Positions 1 to 8,448 are shown, counted from the stretch's first letter. The stretch is 64,000 nt of DNA from Pseudomonas sp. ZH-FAD (GCF_002803095.1 NZ_PGLR01000025.1:1-64000); one strand, 5' to 3'. A program made the numbers and translations. The notes: a model not told the origin generated them from the sequence alone.

Positions 1-118
1 GCAAGCGCTTCAATTGGAAATGCCCGATTGAGGTCATGACAGAAGTAGTGGCGTTGCAGCATGATGCACCTGCTTCAATCCAGTAACCGTGTTGCACTCA
101 GCTTCTGCAACCGCCATG
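1..118 (+). mobile_element. Right end of an IS30-like insertion sequence, truncated by the window start
   Basis: Frame 3-86 reads KRFNWKCPIEVM and on to a TAA at 84-86, 27 codons in all. This resembles the C-terminal tail of IS30-family DDE transposases, where a conserved RPRK(x)L segment is followed by a short tail. The bases after the stop (about 88-115) should hold the terminal inverted repeat, but the other end is outside the window, so the boundary is approximate. Family assignment rests on this short tail only. Confidence 0.5.
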
Positions 119-171
119 TGATGCTATCAGCCTGGATATTAGTGGAGGCATCGCCACCTTTTTGGCTTTGC

Positions 172-363
172 TTATCTAACATCCTTCTTATCTCCCAAGC
201 TAAGATCGCCACCAACTTGAATATTCACTGACCCCTTACCGCCTCTTTGCTTTTGACTCTTACCGCGACGAGAAAAAAACAAACCTAATAGCGCAAGAGG
301 TATAGAAACGGCAATACCACCAAACAGCCATTCTTTATTATCAACTATCCATTGAATGATCAT
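172..363 (-). CDS. Small single-pass membrane protein, function unknown
   Basis: A 63-residue protein with one hydrophobic segment (about residues 13-30, LFGGIAVSIPLALLGLFF), then a basic stretch (SRRGKSQKQRGGKGS) and a polar C-terminus with the phrase NIQVGGDLSLG. The positive-inside rule would place the C-terminus in the cytoplasm. It lies in the AT-richer accessory edge, next to an insertion sequence end and a tRNA-like junction. I do not recognise a family. An ATG start and an AGGAG-like sequence upstream on the minus strand support expression. Confidence 0.5.
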   Translation of the reverse strand: MIIQWIVDNKEWLFGGIAVSIPLALLGLFFSRRGKSQKQRGGKGSVNIQVGGDLSLGDKKDVR

Positions 364-669
364 CTCAGGAGCCTCGGTACATATTGCAGCACAACAGACA
401 AAACAGGGAGTGTTTACTCTAGAGGCCGAGCCGCAGGATGGCGCTCTGACATGACGCTACCGATCAAGAGAATTGGTGTCTAGCGGATGTGTCGAAAAAG
501 TGTCGAAAACAATGCAAGGGATAGCGGAAAAATGCCGTCGTGGCTGGGCCGGCAGGCCAGAAAAGCCGGGCTTTGCGGATCACAGCGAGGGGCCGGAAAG
601 GGTTCGATTCCCGCCAGCCATCACAGTATCCTCGCGCCGGTTGCTTCACACCGCGAAAAGGAATTCCCA
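364..669. other. Gene-free stretch upstream of a small membrane protein gene
   Basis: No convincing coding region. Overlapping open frames here cross the tRNA-like sequence and read like translated tRNA, so I treat them as spurious. The only structure seen is the tRNA-like segment at 542-624 and a ribosome binding sequence (AAAGGAATT) just before the ATG at 670. Confidence 0.5.
542..624 (+). other. tRNA-like remnant or attachment-site-like sequence
   Basis: The segment starts with GGCTGG and ends with CCAGCC, which can pair like an acceptor stem. Near its 3' end is GGGTTCGATTCCC, a canonical T-arm core. The outer T-stem pairs do not form, and I could not fit a D-arm and anticodon arm, so it is not an intact tRNA. 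It sits where AT-richer accessory DNA meets ordinary chromosome, which suits the scar or att site of an island that used a tRNA-like target. No integrase gene is visible here. Confidence 0.35.
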
Positions 670-897
670 ATGAACGACCACAAATTCTTCACCAAACGCA
701 GCATCCAGCTGTGCCGACTGATTCTGCTGGCAGCCACTTTCTACAGCGGTTTCCTGTTTGCACTGTATCTGTGGAGTGGCGAGTTTTCGGAAGCACTGAG
801 CCATCTCGCCACCACGATGTTGCTCCTGTTTTTCTGGTCGCTACAGCCTCTGGCGAAGCTCGTAAAAAAATCCAGCGCTTCGGCCAAACAGCAATGA
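670..897 (+). CDS. Small two-helix membrane protein, function unknown
   Basis: A 75-residue protein starting MNDHKFFTKRS. It has two hydrophobic stretches (about residues 13-33 and 43-60) and a lysine/serine-rich tail (KLVKKSSASAKQQ). The ATG at 670 is chosen over longer in-frame starts because it follows AAAGGAA at good spacing and because the upstream part of the frame reads through the tRNA-like sequence. Topology suggests an inner-membrane hairpin with both ends in the cytoplasm. No family recognised. Confidence 0.6.
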   Translation: MNDHKFFTKRSIQLCRLILLAATFYSGFLFALYLWSGEFSEALSHLATTMLLLFFWSLQPLAKLVKKSSASAKQQ

Positions 898-946
898 GCG
901 TTGATAAAAGAGGATTGATTTAAGGATGTTCTGAAAAGCCATTTAT

Positions 947-1016
947 CGTCACTCCCGCGAAGGCGGGAGCCCAGATGATTCGTCGGTTCTGGATGCCCAC
1001 CTGCGCGGGCATGACG
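947..1016. repeat. Dispersed palindromic repeat, two hairpins
   Basis: The unit begins CGTCA and ends TGACG. Inside are two hairpins, TCCCGCGAAGGCGGGA and TGCCCACCTGCGCGGGCA. This is the layout of the widespread short repeat seen in many proteobacteria between genes, in which a CGTCATTCCCGC half faces its inverted copy. Only one copy is in the window. Confidence 0.6.
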
Positions 1017-1325
1017 CCTTTCAGTGCGACCCTAATCGCCTCCCCCGCCCAAGAATCAAATCTATCCCCAGCCTCACGCGACCCGGTTCAGCATCAACAG
1101 CTCGAATCCGCAGGTGCGCCGCCCTTGACTTGTAGTCGTGCGACACAGCGATAGGCAGGGCAGCGACGATCAGCTTGTACAAGGCTTCGACGCCTCTCTC
1201 CGATACTCAACACGCCCGCAAGCACGCCATTCATCGCCCAGCACGCCCCTCTTTACGCCCCGCGCTTGAGCCACAGCCTGCCAAGACCCCAGCCCAGAGC
1301 GGCAAAGTGCCATCAATTAGCTTCA
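1017..1325. other. Gene-free stretch, no recognisable content
   Basis: No open frame here has coding character on either strand, and I see no clear repeat or RNA structure. It separates the repeat at 947-1016 from the chemoreceptor promoter region. Confidence 0.4.
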
Positions 1326-1354
1326 TCAAGCCTGCCCATTGAAAAGCCCTAATA
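1326..1354 (+). promoter_or_regulatory. Weak candidate sigma-28 (FliA) promoter for the chemoreceptor gene
   Basis: TCAAG at 1326-1330 is followed after 15 bases by GCCCTAATA. The motility sigma factor consensus in Pseudomonas is about TCAAG-N15-GCCGATA. The -35 half and the spacing fit; the -10 half is poor. Chemoreceptor genes are commonly FliA-dependent, so the position is reasonable. Confidence 0.3.
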
Positions 1355-1451
1355 GCTATACAAATAGAAAACCATGTACAAGGTTGCAGCAGGCCGGATG
1401 TATGAATCGCGCAAGCCGCGCGGCGTTGTCTGCATCTTGAGGAGTAACCGC

Positions 1452-3095
1452 ATGAATTCCCCCATGAGTATTGCCCAGCGTTTGAGCCTGGGCTTTGGCC
1501 TGGTGCTGTCGCTGATGATTCTGATCACGCTCATCGGTGTGCAGCGCGTCGGTTTCATCGACGAGACGCTGACCGCCGTCAGCGATGGCGCCGCGCTGAA
1601 GCAGCGCTACGCGATCAACTTTCGCGGCAGCGTGCATGATCGAGCCATCGCCATTCGCGATGCGGTACTGGACGGCGATGGGGCGGCGTTGGCCGGGCAT
1701 CTCGGCGAGATCCAGCGTCTCGACCGCTTCTATCAGGAGTCGGCGCAGGCCATGCAAGCGCTGCTGGCGAAACAGGCGCCCACTGCAGCGGAACAGCGCC
1801 TGCTGGAGAACATCAAGACCATCGAGCGCAGCACGCTGGCGCTGACCGAGCAGTTGATCAGCCTGCGCCGTGACGGCAATCAGGCGGCGCTACCCTTGTT
1901 GCTGGAGCGTGTGTCTCCGGCTTACAGCGAGTGGCTCAAGCACATCAATACCTTTATCGATCACCAGGAAGAGGTGATCAGCCAGGATCTGGGCGAGGTG
2001 CGCGAGGTGGCCGGTGGCTTCCGTTTGCTGATTTTGCTGGTCACGGGCGCCGCCTTGCTGCTGAGCGTGGGCATCAGCCTGGTAATCATCAACAAGTTGA
2101 AATCGACACTGGGCGCCGAGCCACACCGGGTCGCGCAGGTGATCCAGCAATTGGCCAAGGGTGAGCTCGATCAGCAGATCGAGACGCAGTATCCCAATAG
2201 CGTGATGGCGGATCTGCAGAACATGGTACGCCACCTGAGCGACACCATCGCGCAGGTACGTAGTGCGGCAACGGAGCTGACTCATTCGTCGGATCAGTTG
2301 ATGGCCACGTCCGACAGCAACAACCAGCAGATTCGCCTGCAATCGAGCGAGGCCGAGCAAATGGCCACGGCGATCAACCAGATGGCCGCCACGGTCAGCG
2401 AGGTGGCCAACTATGCCGCCAGCGCAGCGGCCGCCACACGTAATGCCGGCGGCGAGGTAACCATTGGCAATCGCGTGGTGAACGAGACGGCAACCGCCAT
2501 CCAGACATTGGCGCGCACCCTGGAAAGTGCAACGCAGAGCGTGCAGCAGGTTTCCAGCGACAGTGAGAGCATCGAAAAGATCATCGAAGTGATCACCTCC
2601 ATCGCCGAACAGACCAACCTGCTGGCGCTCAATGCGGCTATCGAGGCTGCCCGCGCCGGTGAGCACGGCCGTGGCTTTGCGGTGGTGGCGGACGAGGTGC
2701 GTTCCCTGGCGACCCGCACGCAGGACTCGACACGGGAAATTCGCGGCATGATCGCCAAGCTCCAGGAGGGCGCCGGCAAGGCTGCAGAGGTGATGCTCGA
2801 GAGCCGCGAGTTGGCGCAGAAGACTGTCGAGCAGACCGTGCTGGCCGAGCAGGCGCTGAGCAAGATCAGTGATGAAGTGACCGCGATCAATGACATGAAC
2901 ACGCAGATCGCCAGCGCCTCGGAACAGCAAAGCGCGGTCGCCGAGGAGGTCAACCAGAACATCAGCCGCATCCACAACGCGACTCTGGAAACCTCCGCCG
3001 GCTCGGAGCAGGTGGCGGCCTCCAGCCAGGAGCTGGCCACCCTGGCGAACCGCCTGACCGACAAAGTGAGCTTCTTCAAGGTGCGGGCAGCCTGA
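1452..3095 (+). CDS. Methyl-accepting chemotaxis protein
   Basis: A 547-residue transmembrane chemoreceptor that senses a ligand in the periplasm and signals to CheA/CheW. TM1 spans about residues 9-31, a mostly helical periplasmic four-helix-bundle-type domain about 32-188, TM2 about 190-214, then a HAMP region to about 265. The cytoplasmic signalling hairpin carries the invariant tip sequence (EQTNLLALNAAIEAARAGE, with GRGFAVVADEVR after it). No C-terminal CheR pentapeptide is seen. The ATG at 1452 follows GAGGAG and is preferred to the longer frame from 1374, whose extra residues do not look like a signal anchor. Ligand cannot be told from sequence. Confidence 0.92.
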   Translation: MNSPMSIAQRLSLGFGLVLSLMILITLIGVQRVGFIDETLTAVSDGAALKQRYAINFRGSVHDRAIAIRDAVLDGDGAALAGHLGEIQRLDRFYQESAQAMQALLAKQAPTAAEQRLLENIKTIERSTLALTEQLISLRRDGNQAALPLLLERVSPAYSEWLKHINTFIDHQEEVISQDLGEVREVAGGFRLLILLVTGAALLLSVGISLVIINKLKSTLGAEPHRVAQVIQQLAKGELDQQIETQYPNSVMADLQNMVRHLSDTIAQVRSAATELTHSSDQLMATSDSNNQQIRLQSSEAEQMATAINQMAATVSEVANYAASAAAATRNAGGEVTIGNRVVNETATAIQTLARTLESATQSVQQVSSDSESIEKIIEVITSIAEQTNLLALNAAIEAARAGEHGRGFAVVADEVRSLATRTQDSTREIRGMIAKLQEGAGKAAEVMLESRELAQKTVEQTVLAEQALSKISDEVTAINDMNTQIASASEQQSAVAEEVNQNISRIHNATLETSAGSEQVAASSQELATLANRLTDKVSFFKVRAA

Positions 3096-3301
3096 CGACG
3101 CAGCGCGGGTAACAGCCAGCCGTTCGGGCGACTGCATCGATGCCTTTGCACGACGCCCGACGTTTCTGGTTATCACTGTATTGGTCAGGCAGTAGTTGCC
3201 TCAAACCCGCGCTACCTCCTCGCCAAGGCACTGATCCAACCGGAACTTCTGCCCCTCAACGCCACCAGAACCCTATACGTCTTTTTCTGGAGGCCCCGGC
3301 G

Positions 3302-4435
3302 ATGGAACAGTGGAATATCTGGCTCGAGCGTGATCTCTGGCTCAACGTGGCGATCGTGGTGGTCGCCACGGCGCTGATCTACAGCGTGCTGCGCACCCTG
3401 GTGAATACCCTACACAAGCGGCTCAAGGCCTGGTCGAAGGATCAGGACGGCAGTTGGCCGCACTTCGTCGCCATGGTCATCGGCCGTACCAGCCGCGTGC
3501 TGCTGCTGGCCTTTTCCCTGTTGCTGGCGCTGCGCCTGCCGGAGCTGCCCGGCAGTTGGCACAGCGCCCTTAGCCATACCTGGTTCGTCGCCCTGGCCTT
3601 GCAGGTAGCGTTGTGGGTCGACACCGGCGTGCGCCTGTGGTCGCGCAGCCTGGTGATGGGCAAGAACGGCGGCAGTTACAACCCGGTGATGACCACTATC
3701 ATCAGCATCATGATCCTGATCGTGGTCTGGTCGGTGATGCTGCTGTCGATCCTGGCCAACCTGGGGGTGGATATCACCGCGCTGGTGGCCAGCCTGGGTG
3801 TCGGCGGTATCGCCGTGGCGCTGGCAGTGCAGACGGTGCTCAGCGATGTGTTCGCCTCGCTGTCGATTGGCGTCGACAAGCCCTTCGAGATCGGCGACTT
3901 CGTGGTGTTCGGCGAAGTCGCCGGGACCATCGAGCATATCGGCCTGAAGACCACGCGTATCCGCAGTCTCAGCGGTGAGCAGGTGGTGTGTGCCAATGCC
4001 GACCTGCTGCGCCAGGTCGTGCACAATTACAAGCGCATGAATACCCGGCGCATCGTCTTCAAGTTCGGCATCAACTACGACACCCCGAGCGACAAGGTGC
4101 GCCAGGTGGCGGAGAAGGTCGGCGATATCATCCGTGCCACGCCCAAGGCCAGGTTCGACCGCGCGCATTTTCTCGGCTTCGATGAAAGCCAGCTGACTTT
4201 CGAGGTGGTCTATATCGTGCTGACCTCGGACTACAACCAGTACATGGACATCCAGCAGGAGATCAACCTGCAGTTGCTCGATGCCCTGCGCGAGCTGGAT
4301 GTGCGCTTCGCCCTGCCCCGCCGCGATCTGCGCCTGGTGGGCGAGAAGATGCCGGTGCTCAAGGTCGACGGCCTGCCGCAGCCGGCCCAGAGCGAGGGTA
4401 ACGACGCGGATCAGCGCCTGCCGAGGTTCAGCTGA
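3302..4435 (+). CDS. Small-conductance mechanosensitive channel, MscS family
   Basis: A 377-residue inner-membrane protein that should open under membrane tension in hypo-osmotic shock. Four or so hydrophobic segments occur (about 13-33, 57-78, 92-112, 127-155), followed by the glycine/alanine-rich pore helix (LVASLGVGGIAVALAVQTVL) and the MscS beta domain signature (DKPFEIGDFVVF). The C-terminal cytoplasmic cage follows. The start at 3302 sits behind a strong GGAGG; upstream codons of the open frame have no channel character. It has more N-terminal helices than E. coli MscS (286 residues), as in several pseudomonad paralogues. Confidence 0.88.
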   Translation: MEQWNIWLERDLWLNVAIVVVATALIYSVLRTLVNTLHKRLKAWSKDQDGSWPHFVAMVIGRTSRVLLLAFSLLLALRLPELPGSWHSALSHTWFVALALQVALWVDTGVRLWSRSLVMGKNGGSYNPVMTTIISIMILIVVWSVMLLSILANLGVDITALVASLGVGGIAVALAVQTVLSDVFASLSIGVDKPFEIGDFVVFGEVAGTIEHIGLKTTRIRSLSGEQVVCANADLLRQVVHNYKRMNTRRIVFKFGINYDTPSDKVRQVAEKVGDIIRATPKARFDRAHFLGFDESQLTFEVVYIVLTSDYNQYMDIQQEINLQLLDALRELDVRFALPRRDLRLVGEKMPVLKVDGLPQPAQSEGNDADQRLPRFS

Positions 4436-4451
4436 CTGCAAGGGCGAGAGA

Positions 4452-4497
4452 GCACGGGTGCTGCTTACAAACTGACGACCTGAGCAGCAGCCCGTGC
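4452..4497. repeat. Hairpin downstream of the MscS gene
   Basis: GCACGGGTGCTGCT faces AGCAGCAGCCCGTGC across a 17-base loop, with one bulged base. No T-run follows, so it may be an mRNA 3'-end stabiliser rather than an intrinsic terminator. Confidence 0.4.
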
Positions 4498-4601
4498 ACC
4501 AACCAGCCCGCAATAAAGGCTTCTAGCCATCACGCAAGTGTTTGAAAAACCTTAAATTTCTTTCTTCCCATCGACAGCGGTGACGGCTACTCTGCCGCCC
4601 C

Positions 4602-5300
4602 ATGATTCGACGCCTACTGCCCCTGCTCTGCTGTTTCACAGCCCTGTCCCTGCACGCCGCACCCGCCACTTTCGCCGAGGCCAAGCGCCTGGCCTGGCCG
4701 CTGTATGAGCAGCAATCCACCGAGTTCTATTGCGGCTGCAAGTACAGCGGCAATCGGGTCGATCTGCGCTCCTGTGGTTACACGCCGCGCAAGAACGCCA
4801 ATCGCGCCCAGCGTATCGAGTGGGAACATATAGTCCCGGCATGGGTGATCGGCCATCAGCGCCAGTGCTGGCAGAAAGGCGGACGCAAGAACTGCGCGGC
4901 CAACGATGCGCAGTTTCGCAAGGCCGAGGCCGACCTGCACAACCTGGTGCCGAGCATTGGCGAGGTTAATGGCGACCGCAGCAACTACAGCTTCGCCTGG
5001 CTGCCGCAGAAGCCGCATCAATACGGCCGTTGCGAGACGGTGGTGGACTTCAAGGCGCGCAAGGTGATGCCGCGCCCGGCCATTCGCGGGATGATCGCGC
5101 GCACCTATTTCTACATGTCCGACCGTTACAAGCTGCGCCTGTCGAAGCAGGATCGGCAGCTCTACGAGGCCTGGAGCAAGGCCTACCCGCCCAAGGTCTG
5201 GGAGCAGCAACGCAACCAGCAGGTAGCCTGCGTGATGGGCTGGGGCAACCCCTATGTGGGCAAGGTGGATATGAGTCGCTGTGCGCGCAAGCGGGCGTAG
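4602..5300 (+). CDS. endA: Periplasmic or secreted endonuclease I (EndA/Dns family)
   Basis: A 232-residue nuclease with a signal peptide (MIRRLLPLLCCFTALSLHAAPA, likely cut near residue 20). The His-Me finger motif is visible as EWEHIVPAWVIG, and the family signature DLHNLVPSIGEVNGDRSNYSF follows in two parts. Several cysteines (for example YCGCKYSG and RSCGYTP) fit the disulfide-stabilised family. The enzyme cuts DNA without sequence preference in the periplasm or medium, degrading incoming DNA and freeing nucleotides. Monocistronic, with a repeat-rich tail downstream. Confidence 0.9.
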   Translation: MIRRLLPLLCCFTALSLHAAPATFAEAKRLAWPLYEQQSTEFYCGCKYSGNRVDLRSCGYTPRKNANRAQRIEWEHIVPAWVIGHQRQCWQKGGRKNCAANDAQFRKAEADLHNLVPSIGEVNGDRSNYSFAWLPQKPHQYGRCETVVDFKARKVMPRPAIRGMIARTYFYMSDRYKLRLSKQDRQLYEAWSKAYPPKVWEQQRNQQVACVMGWGNPYVGKVDMSRCARKRA

Positions 5301-5317
5301 GGCGCGACGCACCAGTG

Positions 5318-5520
5318 CGTAGGGCGGACCGGGACGCCGGCCGCTCGTAGCGAAGCGAACAGTCCGCCGAGCCATGCCGAGTCCGGCACTACAACCCACG
5401 CGCAATACGCCCCCCAACGGCGTACTGCTTCGCGACGACTGCATGGATGCAGGAGGTAGAGCGACGCAGGAAGCCAAAGCCGAGTACGCCCTACTCGCTG
5501 CCGGCGCAAGCGCGCTTGAG
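5318..5520. repeat. Repeat-rich spacer (GTAGGGCGGAC family)
   Basis: Contains GTAGGGCGGAC and GCGAAGCGAACAGTCCGCC, then GGCGTACTGCTTCGCGA and GAGTACGCCCTAC. The same words in the same order occur at 25961-26040, so this is a dispersed intergenic repeat. Ends are inverted (GTAGGGCG / CGCCCTAC). No gene is seen. Confidence 0.55.
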
Positions 5521-5536
5521 TCGCAAGATACCAAGG

Positions 5537-5597
5537 GTCGCGGCTAAAGCCCCTCCCACAAGTCTCCCGCATCTGTGGGAGGGGCTTTAGCCGCGAC
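5537..5597. repeat. Perfect 24-bp inverted repeat (REP-like hairpin)
   Basis: The left arm 5537-5560 begins GTCGCGGCTAAAGCCC and the right arm 5574-5597 is its exact reverse complement, with a 13-base loop. It would form a very stable hairpin. A related but decayed copy lies at about 51448-51493. It stands between two convergent genes. Confidence 0.75.
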
Positions 5598-5622
5598 AGC
5601 TTTGGCATATTTCAAACAGTCC

Positions 5623-5643
5623 CCGGATTGCATCCGGGCTACG
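5623..5643. repeat. Half unit of the GTAGCCCGGATGCAATCCGG repeat
   Basis: CCGGATTGCATCCGGGCTAC matches the right half of the 60-bp element found at 14461, 44277 and 59474. Its CTA (5639-5641) is the TAG stop codon of the minus-strand gene that ends here. Confidence 0.6.
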
Positions 5644-5836
5644 CCAACCGCTGCAACTCCCGCCGCACCATGTTGGCGAATTCCGGCGGGCTGAGCTGGT
5701 ACAGCTCCTGCGCCACCCAGGGTAGCCAGCGCCCTTGCAGCTCGGCCTTGCGCGCCAGCAGGCGCAGGGCCTCGGCTTCGGCGCGGGCCTGGTGCTCGCG
5801 GTGGTAGTCGACGCGGCTCGGTTTTTCTGTACTCAC
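5639..5836 (-). CDS. Small basic protein divergent from gcsR, function unknown
   Basis: A 65-residue, charged protein starting VSTEKPSRVDYHREHQ. I place the start at a GTG at 5836 because GGAAAAGGG lies just upstream; the longer frame to 5983 would run into gcsR on the other strand. The middle is rich in Ala, Glu and Arg and probably helical; the end reads LSPPEFANMVRRELQRL. I recall a small conserved gene in this position next to the GcsR gene in P. aeruginosa. Function unknown. Confidence 0.6.
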   Translation of the reverse strand: MSTEKPSRVDYHREHQARAEAEALRLLARKAELQGRWLPWVAQELYQLSPPEFANMVRRELQRLA

Positions 5837-5909
5837 GCTGTTGCCCTTTTCCTCATGCGCGGCGGAGCAGGCATAATCGCCGCCTGTTCGCCCAATTCGA
5901 CCGTCATCA

Positions 5910-7430
5910 ATGCGCATCCACGTCAGCTTCATCGACCGCGTCGGCATCACCCAGGAAGTCCTGGCGCTGCTTGGCGGGCGCAATCTGAACCTCGATGCGG
6001 TGGAGATGGTACCGCCAAACGTCTACATCGACGCACCGACCCTCAGCGCGGCGGTGCTCGAGGAACTGCGCGGCGCCCTGTTGCAGGTGCATGGCGTGCA
6101 GAGCGTGGAGGTGGTGGACATTCTGCCCGGTCAGCGTCGCCGCCTGCAGCTCGATGCCTTGCTCGCGGCCATGCCCGACCCGGTGCTGGCGGTGGATGAC
6201 CGCGCCACCGTGCTGCTGGCCAACCCGGCGCTGCTGGACATGTGCAACCGCCCTCCCGAAGGCCTGAGCATCGCCGCACTGTTCGCCGATGACGCGCTGC
6301 AGCAATCGCTGCTCGCCGCCGGTTTTCATCAGCCGCTGCGCGAGGTGCATTTCGCCGGCCAGCCGCTGCTGCTCGACGCCCAGCCGATCACCGAAGACGG
6401 ACGCCTGACCGGTGGCCTGCTCACCCTTTATGCCCCGAGCCGCATGGGTCAGCGCCTGGCTGCGCTGCATCATGACCATGCCGAGGGCTTCGATTCGTTG
6501 CTCGGCGAGTCGGCGCCGATTCGCGCGCTCAAGGCTCGCGCGCTGCGCGTGGCCTCGCTGGACGCGCCGCTGCTGATCCACGGCGAAACCGGTACCGGCA
6601 AGGAGCTGGTGGCACGCGCCTGTCATACCGTCAGCGTGCGCCGCAATGCGCCCTTCCTCGCCCTGAACTGCGCCGCCCTGCCGGAGAACCTGGCCGAGAG
6701 CGAGCTGTTCGGCTACGCCCCCGGCGCCTTTACCGGCGCGCAACGCGGCGGCAAGCCGGGGCTGCTGGAGCTGGCCAACCAGGGCACGGTGTTTCTCGAC
6801 GAAATCGGCGAAATGTCGCCCTATCTGCAGGCCAAGCTGCTGCGCTTTCTCAGCGACGGCAGCTTCCGCCGCGTCGGTGGCGACCGCGAGGTGAAGGTGG
6901 ACGTGCGTATCCTCAGCGCCACCCACCGCGATCTGGAAAAGATGGTGGCCGAAGGCAGCTTCCGCGAAGACCTGTTCTACCGCCTCAACGTGCTCAATCT
7001 GGAAGTGCCGCCGCTGCGCGAGCGCGGCCAGGACATCCTGCTGCTGGCCCAGCACTTCATGGCCCAGGCCTGCGCGCAGATCCAGCGCCTGCCCTGCCGC
7101 CTGGCACCGACCACCTTCCCGGCACTGCTGGCCGGGCGCTGGCCGGGCAACGTGCGCCAGTTGCAGAACGTGATCTTCCGCGCCGCCGCGATCTGCGACA
7201 GCAATTGGGTGGAAATGGACGACCTGGATATCGCCGGCACCGAAGTGGCGCCGAAGCTAGAAGGGGAAGTCGCCAGCCTGGAACAGGCCATGGACGAGTA
7301 CGAGAAGGCGCTGCTGGAAAAGCTCTATGATAGCCACCCCTCCAGCCGCCAGTTAGCTGCACGCCTGGGCACCTCGCACACCGCCATCGCCAAGCGCCTG
7401 CGCAAGTACGGAATACCGGGCAAGCACTGA
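5910..7430 (+). CDS. gcsR: GcsR-type, TyrR-like sigma-54 activator of glycine cleavage genes
   Basis: A 506-residue enhancer-binding protein. Order of domains: ACT-like N-terminus (1 to about 75), PAS-like region (about 80-190), AAA+ domain with Walker A GETGTGKE near 225, the sigma-54 contact loop GAFTGA near 271 and Walker B VFLDEIGE near 293, and a C-terminal helix-turn-helix (QLAARLGTSHTAIAKRL). This is the architecture of TyrR/GcsR. In P. aeruginosa GcsR senses glycine and activates gcvH2-gcvP2-glyA2-sdaA-gcvT2. Here the target operon starts about 1.1 kb downstream with a sigma-54 promoter and matching palindromes, so the role is well supported by context. Confidence 0.88.
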   Translation: MRIHVSFIDRVGITQEVLALLGGRNLNLDAVEMVPPNVYIDAPTLSAAVLEELRGALLQVHGVQSVEVVDILPGQRRRLQLDALLAAMPDPVLAVDDRATVLLANPALLDMCNRPPEGLSIAALFADDALQQSLLAAGFHQPLREVHFAGQPLLLDAQPITEDGRLTGGLLTLYAPSRMGQRLAALHHDHAEGFDSLLGESAPIRALKARALRVASLDAPLLIHGETGTGKELVARACHTVSVRRNAPFLALNCAALPENLAESELFGYAPGAFTGAQRGGKPGLLELANQGTVFLDEIGEMSPYLQAKLLRFLSDGSFRRVGGDREVKVDVRILSATHRDLEKMVAEGSFREDLFYRLNVLNLEVPPLRERGQDILLLAQHFMAQACAQIQRLPCRLAPTTFPALLAGRWPGNVRQLQNVIFRAAAICDSNWVEMDDLDIAGTEVAPKLEGEVASLEQAMDEYEKALLEKLYDSHPSSRQLAARLGTSHTAIAKRLRKYGIPGKH

Positions 7431-7460
7431 CGCACTCGCCCTACGCCATCGCCCAGCACT

Positions 7461-7623
7461 GTAGGGTGGGTTAGGCGCCTGTCTTAGATACGAAAATCCC
7501 GCAGGTTCAGATGCGCCGTAACCCACCATCGGCGCAACGCGGAAGATCGCTCGGTGGGTTACGCAGCGCACCACCACCGCGCCGTCAGATCGTTCATCGA
7601 TCAGCGCCGCTAACCCACCCTAC
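7461..7623. repeat. Intergenic element bounded by GTAGGGTGGGTTA inverted repeats
   Basis: A perfect 13-bp inverted pair, GTAGGGTGGGTTA at 7461-7473 and TAACCCACCCTAC at 7611-7623, encloses about 137 bp that contains further GTAACCCACC and GGTGGGTTACG copies. This looks like a small non-autonomous dispersed repeat. It separates gcsR from sodC, which converge on it. Confidence 0.6.
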
Positions 7624-7639
7624 GTTTCTCGGTGCTGAG

Positions 7640-8191
7640 TCAGATCGGCGTGGTGCTGGTCGGCACCTTGATCAGCCCGCAGGCCACGCGCGCACCGCCA
7701 CCACCCAGCGGCTGCGGGTGATCGGCGTGATTGTCACCGCCGGCGTGGATCATCAGCGAACGGTTGTGCAGGTCTTGCAGGCTCTTGAGTCGCGGCGCCA
7801 GCACCGGCTGGCTGGCGCTGCCATCCTCGGTCACCAGCAGCGCCGGCAGGTCGCCCAGGTGGGCGTTGTCTTCCCAGGGGAAGCCATGGCGACCGGCGTT
7901 CTGCGGGTCCCAGTGGCCGCCTGCAGCGCCGGCTGGTGTCAGCTTGCCGTCCACTTCGGCTGCATTGCAGTTGGCTTCGGTGTGCACATGAAAGCCATGC
8001 ACGCCCGGTTCCAGTCCCTGTAGATCGGGGGTGAACACCAGCCCATAGGGCGACTGGCTGATGGTCACGCTGCCGACAGGCGCGCCTGTGCCGTTTTCGG
8101 TGGCCTGTTCGAGGGTCACGGTGACTGTCTCGCTGGCCTGCAGGCTGGTGGCGCCGAGCAACGCGAATGCCAGGGGAATCAGGGGTCTCAT
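7640..8191 (-). CDS. sodC: Periplasmic copper/zinc superoxide dismutase
   Basis: A 183-residue enzyme with a signal peptide (MRPLIPLAFALLGATSLQAS). Metal-ligand motifs are clear: GFHVHTEANC, AGGHWDPQNAGRHG and DNHADHP. The cysteine in NC and the one in VACGLI would form the conserved disulfide. It converts periplasmic superoxide to peroxide and oxygen. AAGGAG lies 12 bases before the ATG. It is transcribed against gcsR and away from gcvH, standing between the regulator and its presumed target operon. Confidence 0.92.
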   Translation of the reverse strand: MRPLIPLAFALLGATSLQASETVTVTLEQATENGTGAPVGSVTISQSPYGLVFTPDLQGLEPGVHGFHVHTEANCNAAEVDGKLTPAGAAGGHWDPQNAGRHGFPWEDNAHLGDLPALLVTEDGSASQPVLAPRLKSLQDLHNRSLMIHAGGDNHADHPQPLGGGGARVACGLIKVPTSTTPI

Positions 8192-8267
8192 GGTCGATCT
8201 ATCTCCTTGTTTATGAAGCCTCCCAGTTACCGACCCTCAATGCCCTTGAGCGGTTCCAGTTAGATGA

Positions 8268-8385
8268 CGTATCGATATCATTACACCGTAACGATTCAGC
8301 AACAAATGAGTGGAAGCCGCGCCCTGTCTGGTGCGACTTCGACTTTTCCATTTGCGACGCCTGGATTCGTAGCGATATCGTTCCA
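8268..8385. promoter_or_regulatory. GcsR-like enhancer sites upstream of gcvH
   Basis: Two 18-bp sites resemble the published GcsR consensus TGTAACG-N4-CGTTCCG. Site 8268-8285 is CGTATCG-ATAT-CATTACA, which matches in the reverse orientation; site 8368-8385 is CGTAGCG-ATAT-CGTTCCA. Both have the same ATAT spacer, and their starts are 100 bp apart. A further half site (CGTAACG) lies at 8287-8293. They lie 65-180 bp upstream of the sigma-54 promoter, a normal enhancer distance. Confidence 0.6.
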
Positions 8386-8448
8386 GAGGACTGTATACAA
8401 CCCCAGAAAATATAATTAAGTATTTGATTTTACTAAATATTTTTACTT

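Noticed and set aside
542..624. An intact tRNA gene
   Set aside because: Acceptor-like ends and T-arm core are present, but T-stem outer pairs, D-arm and anticodon arm do not form.
464..673. Several overlapping open frames across the tRNA-like sequence
   Set aside because: They read like translated tRNA (…GPERVRFPPA…) and lack any domain; only the gene starting at 670 is supported.
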